Source: Dehalococcoidia bacterium (GTDB lineage Bacteria; Chloroflexota; Dehalococcoidia; Dehalococcoidales; RBG-16-60-22). Taken from it: a stretch of 31,067 nucleotides of DNA. The stretch is taken from positions 1 through 31,067 of the forward strand of contig JAUXAC010000012.1 in assembly GCA_030615035.1 (NCBI GenBank), given 5' to 3'. This document shows positions 24,957 to 31,067 of the stretch, one piece after another (position 1 is the stretch's first letter; every line of letters begins with the position of its first letter). Under the pieces are notes generated by a model. It was not told the DNA's origin, ran no database searches, and worked only from the letters and a program-made list of their open reading frames with translations. A program made the position numbers and the translations under genes.

Positions 24957-26615
24957 ATGACCAAGTCAAGATTGAAAATAATTCCCCTCGGCGGGCTAAG
25001 CGAAATCGGCAAGAACATGATAGTGATGGAATATGGGGGTGACATTATTGTCATTGATGTCGGGCTTATGTTCCCCGAGGAAGAAATGTTGGGCATTGAC
25101 CTGGTGATTCCTGATATCAGCTATCTGATGGAAAGACGGGAAAGAATAAGAGGTATAGTTATCACCCATGGTCATGAAGACCATATCGGTGCCCTGCCCT
25201 TCCTGTTACCCCAGCTTAATGTCCCCGTCTATTCAACGAAACTTGCCCAGGGGCTCATTTGGGTCAAGCTCAAGGAAAGAAAGGCACTGGAAGGGGCAGA
25301 ACTGAAAGTGGTGTCTCCCGGGGAGCAGATTACACTGGGAAAATTTAGAGTCGAGTTCTACCCGGTTTGTCATAGCATACCTGACTCCGTAGGCCTAATC
25401 ATACACACGCCGGTTGGCATTATAGTTCATAGCGGAGATTTTAAGCTTGACTACACGCCAGTCAGTGGCAAACCAACTGACCTGTCTCGCTTGGCTCAGT
25501 TAGGGGCACAGGGGACTTTGCTCCTCCTTTCCGATTCTACCTATGCTGAACTTCCCGGCTACACTCCGTCGGAAAAGGTGGTTGGTGAAACCCTGGACCA
25601 TATTATGGCTGATGCGCCAGGAAGAGTGATTGTAACCACCTTCTCTTCATTAATATCTCGCATTCAGCAGGTTATTGATGCCGCAGCTAAGTACCAGCGC
25701 CGTGTCTTTGTTGTTGGGCGTAGTATGAGCGATACGGTGCGCATGGCGCTGGAATTGGGTTACCTTAATGCTCCTGATGGTATTCTGGGTCGGCTTGATG
25801 AAATCCGTGGTATGCCTCATAACAAAATTGTTTTTATCACTACCGGAAGTCAGGGAGAGCCTACCTCAGCCTTAGTACGCATGGCTAATCGAGACCACCG
25901 CCAGGTTCATATCCAGCGTGGGGACACCATAGTTATCTCGGCAACCCCTATTCCGGGTAATGAAGCGGTAGTCAATAGAACTGTGGACAACCTGTTTAAA
26001 CAAGGGGCTCAGGTGATTTACAGCAAGTTGGCACAGGTTCATGTTCACGGACATGGCAGCCAGGAAGAGCTAAAACTGCTGCTAAATCTGGTCAAGCCAA
26101 GGTTTTTTATGCCTATCCATGGTGAATATCGCCATTTGAGTCTTCATGCTAAATTAGCCCAAACAGTGGGCATTCCAAAAGACAATATATTCGTTCTGGA
26201 GGATGGTGATATTCTCGAGCTTGGCCCTCAGGCTGCCAGAAAAACTGGTAAGGTTAGTTCGGGTAATGTGTATGTAGATGGTCTGAGTGTAGGTGATATT
26301 GGCGGAGTTGTCCTCCGTAATAGAAGGATGCTGTCAAAGGATGGAATGGTAGTGGCGATTATCGCGGTTAATCGGCAGACTGGCAAGCTAGTGGGACGTC
26401 CTGACATTGTCACCCGGGGTTTTGTTGATACCAGGGAGTTCAAAGATATGATAGAGGAAAGTCGTGACTTATTAGCCCGGACCATTGACCATAGTGGTGC
26501 CCGTGCCGCTGAGTGGAGTTTTGTTAATGCTAAGGTTAGGGACGTACTGGATAAGTTTTATTACGAACGGACCAAACTCCGTCCGATGATTCTTCCCTTT
26601 ATGGTTAAGGTATAG
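24957..26615 (+). CDS. rnj: Ribonuclease J
   Basis: Metallo-beta-lactamase/beta-CASP ribonuclease with 5'-3' exo- and endonuclease activity in mRNA decay and rRNA maturation. It starts LKIIPLGGLSEIGKNM; the metal site is HGHEDH (71-76), with further ligands in CHSIPDSVG and HSGDFKLDYTP. The beta-CASP domain has FSSLISRIQQV and TTGSQGEP, and HVHGHGSQEELK and PIHGEYRH follow. The C-terminal domain is the usual RNase J type. The ATG 24957 has GGAG 9 bases upstream; a TTG at 24942 would overlap udg. 552 residues, normal. Confidence 0.96.
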   Translation: MTKSRLKIIPLGGLSEIGKNMIVMEYGGDIIVIDVGLMFPEEEMLGIDLVIPDISYLMERRERIRGIVITHGHEDHIGALPFLLPQLNVPVYSTKLAQGLIWVKLKERKALEGAELKVVSPGEQITLGKFRVEFYPVCHSIPDSVGLIIHTPVGIIVHSGDFKLDYTPVSGKPTDLSRLAQLGAQGTLLLLSDSTYAELPGYTPSEKVVGETLDHIMADAPGRVIVTTFSSLISRIQQVIDAAAKYQRRVFVVGRSMSDTVRMALELGYLNAPDGILGRLDEIRGMPHNKIVFITTGSQGEPTSALVRMANRDHRQVHIQRGDTIVISATPIPGNEAVVNRTVDNLFKQGAQVIYSKLAQVHVHGHGSQEELKLLLNLVKPRFFMPIHGEYRHLSLHAKLAQTVGIPKDNIFVLEDGDILELGPQAARKTGKVSSGNVYVDGLSVGDIGGVVLRNRRMLSKDGMVVAIIAVNRQTGKLVGRPDIVTRGFVDTREFKDMIEESRDLLARTIDHSGARAAEWSFVNAKVRDVLDKFYYERTKLRPMILPFMVKV

Positions 26616-26646
26616 CTTTAGAGTATTTAGGCTCATCGGGTGTTAT

Positions 26647-28890
26647 ATGCCAAAGTCTAAGAGAAAAGCTTATATAAAAGAAACCTTCGGAGGTAAGACC
26701 CGCCGGAAGCCAGCGGCAGGTAATCTATTCCGCATTGTAACCTTGCCGGCAGTGCGAAATCTTATCCTGCTGGCAATAATTGTGGCAATCCTGTTCTGGC
26801 AGTGGCCGAACATTGAAGCGGCAGTGGCATGGTTGGCTGATTCGTTTGCTTGGGGACTGTTGTTCATTGCGGCTGCTATCATCACCGTAATTGTCCAGCT
26901 AAAGCGACGGAAACTATCCTCATTTATCCTTCGCGGTAATCGCTGGCTGGCTGGCGTTGCCTTCATTCTGGCTATCTGGGGAATACTGGCCTTTTTCAAT
27001 CTGGGTGGTAGCTTCGGTCTAAGTATGATCAGCTATCCCGCCCCGGAAATTGTCGGTATTCTCCGCATACTGGGACTGGTTATCGTCGGTGTTATCCTGG
27101 CTGCCCCCAGGGCTTGTTTCCGGTCGATATCGGATTTCATCTTGTGGATGAGAGAACTAATCAAGAGACAGCCAGTTCCCAAATATCTCCGAAAACAGCT
27201 TGAGCCGACCTCATATGCCGAGGCTCATCCTAAGCCTCCCGTTGTAGAAAAGCCGGCTATGCCGTCGGAGATGGAAAAGCCGGTTGCGCCACCGGAGAGG
27301 GTAATTCCAAAATCTCCGTTGGTGGCACCCGAAAAGGAGATAGCCGTTTCGGGGCTTGCCCCTGCCCGGTCTCAAGAGGAGTTGCGGCAGGTGGCTCAGG
27401 AGGTGTGGAAGAAATACGGTCAATCATCTGATTTAATTATCGTTGATGGCTGGAAGCTGCCACCGATTGAAATTCTGGATGTGACCCCTGAGGTTGAGTT
27501 TGGCGAGGCGGATAATGTGCAGAGAGCCAGGATTATTGAGGATGCTCTGAACAGCTATGGTGTCGAAACTAAGGTGGTGCAGATAAACGCCGGCCCAACC
27601 GTCACCCAGTTTGGTGTGGAACCAGGTTGGGATAGAAAGTTTAAGGAAATAAGGGAAAAGGATAGAGACGGCAATATCAATGTAAGGTTGGAAGAGGTAT
27701 CCAAGACAAGGGTTAAAGTGGAGAGGATTACCTCGCTGGCTAATGACCTGGCTCTGGCTCTGGCGGCACCCAGCATCAGGATTGAAGCTCCGGTACCGGG
27801 TAAATCCATGGTTGGTATTGAGGTGCCCAATACAACTTTAGGCCTGGTTAGTCTGCGCGGGGTAATAGAGAGCAGCGGTTTTCAGAAAATAGAGGCTAGG
27901 TCTAAGCTGTCGCTGGCATTGGGTAAGGGTGCCGGTGGCGAGGCGGCATCTGCCGACCTGTCCAGAATGCCCCACTTGCTTATCGCCGGGGCTACCGGCA
28001 GTGGCAAGACGGTTTGCCTGAATGCCATTATTTGCTGCCTGCTGCTGCATAATACGCCCAATGATGTCCGCTTTATTATGGTTGACCCCAAGAGGGTTGA
28101 GCTAACCCCCTACAATAGCGTACCTCATCTGGCTGCCCCGGTTATAGTTGATACCAATAAGGCTCTGAGCTCTTTACGCTGGCTCAGCCAGGAGATGGAC
28201 CAGCGTTATCAGAAACTGGCTACAGCCGGAGCCCGTAATATTGAGGGTTACAATAAGAACAAGCAGGGGGAAGAGAAGCTCCCCTACATGATACTTGTCA
28301 TTGATGAGCTGGCTGATTTGATGATGGCCGGCTTTGACGAAGTAGAGCGTATTCTGTGCCGGTTAGCCCAGCTTGCCCGGGCGACCGGTATTCACCTGGT
28401 GGTGGCTACTCAACGCCCGTCGGTGGATGTGGTCACCGGCTTGATTAAGGCGAACTTCCCCACCCGTATTAGCTTTGCCGTTAGCTCTCAGGTGGATTCA
28501 CGCACTATCCTTGATGGCGGCGGTGCCGAAAAGCTGCTGGGTAGAGGAGATATGCTGTATATGCCCACTGAGGCGTCTAAGCCGAAGCGTCTCCAGGGGT
28601 GCTTTGTCTCTGACACTGAGGTGGAGAGGCTCGTTTATTTCTGGAATAGCCAGCAGAAGGAAGAGGCGGCTCAACTGAAAATTGAGGAGCTTGTCTCGCC
28701 TTCAGCACTTGCCAGCAGGGGAGGCTATCCCAGCGACCCGCTCCTTGAGGCTGCCCGGGAATTGGCACAGCAGCACGAGCACATCTCTACTTCTTTCCTG
28801 CAGCGGCGACTGCATATCGGTTACCCCCGAGCTGCCCGCATTATGGAACAGCTTGAGGAGGAGATGGGTGGAGAAGGGGAAGAGGGATAA
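26647..28890 (+). CDS. ftsK: DNA translocase FtsK/SpoIIIE
   Basis: Septal DNA pump that clears chromosome termini during division. The 747 residues have four N-terminal membrane helices (within about 30-155), a Pro/Glu linker (about 185-250), the FtsK alpha domain, and the RecA-like motor with Walker A GATGSGKT (448-455) and VIDELADLMM. The C-terminal winged-helix gamma domain is at about 690-740. The gamma domain normally continues past the last helix with a GIVGP-like strand and SKPREVL-type end; here it stops at MEQLEEEMGGEGEEG, whose codons match the intergenic repeat. DNA-recognition residues may thus be altered. The ATG follows GGGTG. Confidence 0.95.
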   Translation: MPKSKRKAYIKETFGGKTRRKPAAGNLFRIVTLPAVRNLILLAIIVAILFWQWPNIEAAVAWLADSFAWGLLFIAAAIITVIVQLKRRKLSSFILRGNRWLAGVAFILAIWGILAFFNLGGSFGLSMISYPAPEIVGILRILGLVIVGVILAAPRACFRSISDFILWMRELIKRQPVPKYLRKQLEPTSYAEAHPKPPVVEKPAMPSEMEKPVAPPERVIPKSPLVAPEKEIAVSGLAPARSQEELRQVAQEVWKKYGQSSDLIIVDGWKLPPIEILDVTPEVEFGEADNVQRARIIEDALNSYGVETKVVQINAGPTVTQFGVEPGWDRKFKEIREKDRDGNINVRLEEVSKTRVKVERITSLANDLALALAAPSIRIEAPVPGKSMVGIEVPNTTLGLVSLRGVIESSGFQKIEARSKLSLALGKGAGGEAASADLSRMPHLLIAGATGSGKTVCLNAIICCLLLHNTPNDVRFIMVDPKRVELTPYNSVPHLAAPVIVDTNKALSSLRWLSQEMDQRYQKLATAGARNIEGYNKNKQGEEKLPYMILVIDELADLMMAGFDEVERILCRLAQLARATGIHLVVATQRPSVDVVTGLIKANFPTRISFAVSSQVDSRTILDGGGAEKLLGRGDMLYMPTEASKPKRLQGCFVSDTEVERLVYFWNSQQKEEAAQLKIEELVSPSALASRGGYPSDPLLEAARELAQQHEHISTSFLQRRLHIGYPRAARIMEQLEEEMGGEGEEG

Positions 28891-28891
28891 A
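28874..28891 (+). repeat. Repeat fragment forming the ftsK 3' end
   Basis: AAGGGGAAGAGGGATAAA differs at one of 18 bases from the repeat core-tail junction AAGGGGAAGGGGGATAAA. It encodes the last FtsK residues and its TAA stop. Confidence 0.6.
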
Positions 28892-28914
28892 CGTTACCGC
28901 GATCTGAAATTTTG

Positions 28915-29061
28915 TCACTTCCCCCTCAGCCTCTTCAAAATCGCGTCCATATATATCCTTGCCAGGCTTCGCCCATGCTTGCGCATTTTCTCTCGCTTTT
29001 TCTCCAAGCGCCTCTCGCGGCGTTCCTGCCTTGTCTCTGTTTCTGACCCTTTGTTGTTCAT
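28915..29061 (-). CDS. Small basic conserved-looking hypothetical protein
   Basis: A 48-codon ORF not assigned to a named family. It begins MNNKGSETETRQERRERRL, continues with EKKREKMRKHGRSL, and ends YMDAILKRLRGK. It is strongly charged, probably one long helix, and could bind RNA or DNA. It lies downstream of uvrB on the same strand and ends 24 bases from the convergent ftsK stop. The purine-rich GAGAGAAGAG before the ATG is a weak ribosome site. Composition with Lys/Arg/Glu periodicity, and lack of repeat sequence inside, argue for a real gene. The similarity to short basic proteins of related bacteria is only an impression. Confidence 0.5.
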   Translation of the reverse strand: MNNKGSETETRQERRERRLEKKREKMRKHGRSLARIYMDAILKRLRGK

Positions 29062-29082
29062 CTCTTCTCTCGGAGGGTATTG

Positions 29083-29220
29083 TTTAACAACCTATCCCCC
29101 TGACCCCCTTCCCTTACAAGAGAAGGATGAGTGTTTGTAAGAGAGGGGCGGAGCCCTTCTCTAAAGTCTTTTCCCCCTCTCCTTTGAAGGAGAGGGGGAT
29201 AAAGGGGGTGAGGTTGGTAA
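29083..29220. repeat. MITE-like repeat, copy 11, inside the uvrB 3' end
   Basis: Left end TTTAACAACCTATCCCCCTG, GAGAGGGGCGGAGCCCTTCTC hairpin (GAA loop changed to GGA), CCCTCTCCTTTGAAGGAGAGGG, then GGATAAAGGGGGTGAGGTTGGTAA. The right end is fused in frame to uvrB, which reads 60 bases into it. Confidence 0.85.
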
Positions 29221-31067
29221 ATCTTCGGCAAATTCTTTCCTAAGCTCAATGATGCGGTCGCGGAGTAGTGCTGCCTTCTCAAACTCAAGGCTTCTGGCGG
29301 CGGTCTTCATCTGTGCTTCCAATTCTTTAATTAGCCGAGCTATATCTTCTTTAGCAATCGGAGCGGCAGCAACATAGGGAGTTCGGGTTTCAGCTACCGC
29401 CCGCACCCGCTCGGTGATGTCTCTGATTGCTTTTCTTATTCCCTGTGGAGTGATGCCGTGCTCTTTATTATAAACTTCCTGAATCTGGCGACGACGCTGT
29501 GTTTCTTTCATTGCCCCTGCCATAGAGTTGGTGGTGCCATCGGCATACATGATGACGTGCCCGTCTATATGGCGGGAGGCACGACCCATAGTCTGAATCA
29601 GTGCTTCCTTCGACCTCAAAAAGCCTTCTTTATCAGCATCCAGAATGGCTACCAGGCTTACCTCAGGCAGGTCAAGCCCTTCCCGAAGCAGGTTTATCCC
29701 GACCACTACATCGTAAACGCCAAGCCTGAGGTCACGCAGTATCTCTACCCTTTCCAGGGTGTCAATCTCAGAATGGAGGTAGTGGGTCTTTGTCCCCAGC
29801 TCTATCAGGTAGTCAGCCAGTTCCTCCGCCATCCTCTTGGTCAGGGTGGTTACCAGACAGCGCTCCCCTTTATCAACCCGCGTCTTGATCTGGTCAAGGA
29901 GGTCGTCAATCTGCCCCTTGGTTGGCTTAACCTCAACGCTGGGCTCAATAAGACCTGTCGGTCGCACTAGCTGCTCCACTACCTGCTGACTGTGCTCATG
30001 CTCGTAGGCTGCTGGCGTGGCTGATATGTAGGTAGCTTGATTAATATGCTGATTAAATTCCTGGAAATTAAGTGGCCGATTGTCAAGAGCCGAGGGCAGT
30101 CGGAATCCATATTCCACCAGGGTCTCCTTGCGGGAGCGGTCACCATGATACATACCACGAATCTGGGGCAGGGTCATATGCGATTCATCAATGAATAGCA
30201 GGAAGTCATCAGGAAAATAATCCAGTAATGTCCACGGCGGGCTCCCCGGGGCGCGTCCTGATAGATGGCGGGAGTAATTCTCCACCCCGGTGCAGTATCC
30301 TGTCTCCTTGAGCATTTCTATATCATAGTTGGTGCGTGCCTCCAACCTGGCTGCCTCTAATATCTTGCCCTGCTGACTCAACTCATTCAGCCTTTCTTCC
30401 AGCTCCTGCTTTATACTTTCAATAGCCAGCATCAGCTTATCATACGAGGTAACAAAGTGCTTGGCTGGATAGATATCCACCGAGTCCAGCTCGCTTAATA
30501 CCTCGCCAGTCAACGGCTCTATCTTTACAATGCGCTCAATTTCATCACCGAAGAATTCAACCCTCAGCGCCAGCTCCTCATAAGCCGGCTGTATCTCTAG
30601 GGTATCACCCCGAACACGGAACTTCCCTCGGCTGAAGTCAATGTCATTACGTTCATATTGCATATCCACTAGCTGGCGAAGAAGCTTATTTCGGTTATAA
30701 TTATTACCCCGCTTAAGACTACACAGGAAGCTATGGTATTCCTCAGGTGACCCCAGACCATATATGCACGACACCGAAGCCACGATAAGCACATCACGGC
30801 GCTCAAATAGGGCACGGGTCGCCGCGTGGCGCAGTTTATCAATCTCCTCATTTATATCGGTTTCCTTCTCAATATAGGTATCGGTGCGTGGAATATAAGC
30901 CTCGGGCTGGTAGTAGTCATAGTAGCTGACAAAGTATTCTACTGCGTTATTGGGGAAAAACTCCTTGAACTCGATGCAGAGCTGGGCAGCTAATGTCTTG
31001 TTATGGCTGATAACCAGAGCCGGCTTCTGCACCCTCTCAACAGCATTAGCTATGGTGAATGTCTTAC
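29161..31067 (-). CDS. uvrB: Excinuclease ABC subunit B (5' end outside the window)
   Basis: Damage-verification helicase of nucleotide-excision repair, acting between UvrA and UvrC. The gene continues past the right edge: the visible frame begins [12 protein letters not shown], just after the Walker A loop, so about 40 residues are missing. Seen are [10 protein letters not shown], the beta-hairpin region [24 protein letters not shown] (Walker B), the YISATPA region, [24 protein letters not shown], and the C-terminal UVR motif at [12 protein letters not shown]. After EFAED the last 19 residues, [19 protein letters not shown], are translated from repeat copy 11, which also supplies the TAG. 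The tail lies beyond the UVR domain, so function may be kept. Confidence 0.97.
   Translation of the reverse strand, partial: KTFTIANAVERVQKPALVISHNKTLAAQLCIEFKEFFPNNAVEYFVSYYDYYQPEAYIPRTDTYIEKETDINEEIDKLRHAATRALFERRDVLIVASVSCIYGLGSPEEYHSFLCSLKRGNNYNRNKLLRQLVDMQYERNDIDFSRGKFRVRGDTLEIQPAYEELALRVEFFGDEIERIVKIEPLTGEVLSELDSVDIYPAKHFVTSYDKLMLAIESIKQELEERLNELSQQGKILEAARLEARTNYDIEMLKETGYCTGVENYSRHLSGRAPGSPPWTLLDYFPDDFLLFIDESHMTLPQIRGMYHGDRSRKETLVEYGFRLPSALDNRPLNFQEFNQHINQATYISATPAAYEHEHSQQVVEQLVRPTGLIEPSVEVKPTKGQIDDLLDQIKTRVDKGERCLVTTLTKRMAEELADYLIELGTKTHYLHSEIDTLERVEILRDLRLGVYDVVVGINLLREGLDLPEVSLVAILDADKEGFLRSKEALIQTMGRASRHIDGHVIMYADGTTNSMAGAMKETQRRRQIQEVYNKEHGITPQGIRKAIRDITERVRAVAETRTPYVAAAPIAKEDIARLIKELEAQMKTAARSLEFEKAALLRDRIIELRKEFAEDLPTSPPLSPSPSKERGKRL

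Noticed and set aside
28682..29140. Plus-strand frame running past the ftsK end
   Set aside because: Overlaps ftsK out of frame and runs into repeat copy 11; no recognisable domains.

Overview
The window reads as a chromosomal segment of an anaerobic, monoderm-type member of the Chloroflexota, most likely an uncultivated Dehalococcoidia. This rests on the rpsB-tsf-pyrH-frr-uppS-cdsA order, a stand-alone ThiD2-like protein, a TrpB2-type tryptophan synthase, an R3H/Ycf45-like ATPase next to tmk, a K+-dependent membrane pyrophosphatase, frequent TTG/GTG starts and extended -10 promoters. Taxonomy is inference from gene content and order; no database was searched. Both ends cut genes: ileS at the left and uvrB at the right.

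Layout. 1-3300: 3' end of ileS, then on the minus strand an HtrA protease and trpB2. trpB2 has a long leader holding a tryptophan T-box (specifier TGG) and, after its terminator, a 35-codon ORF with three clustered Trp codons that overlaps the trpB2 ribosome binding site and start. 3300-7922: rpsB, tsf, pyrH, frr, uppS, cdsA in tight order (translation, UMP kinase, ribosome recycling, lipid carrier and CDP-diacylglycerol synthesis). 8276-14377: rsmG, pdxS-pdxT (PLP synthase), an R3H ATPase, tmk, rnhB, yraN. 14531-16594, minus strand: a Pro/Ala-rich surface protein with a CARDB-like domain, and a membrane-anchored XRE regulator with four external TPRs. 16854-20492: thiD2-like gene, a translin-HRDC fusion, and hppA with a hairpin-bearing leader. 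20646-28890: ribF, tyrS, a class V aminotransferase, type-4 UDG, RNase J, ftsK. 28915-31067, minus strand: a 48-codon basic ORF and uvrB.

The most unusual feature is a family of GC-rich, palindromic, MITE-like intergenic repeats: eleven clear copies plus a fragment in 31 kb, with no transposase in view. They appear to have changed gene ends repeatedly. A 34-bp copy of the tmk start lies on the far side of one repeat, and a 33-bp copy of the tyrS end lies on the far side of another and now carries a good promoter for the next gene. The rnhB start codon and Shine-Dalgarno lie in repeat sequence, the last 19 residues of UvrB are translated repeat, FtsK ends in a repeat fragment, and repeat right ends supply -35 boxes for pdxS and tmk.
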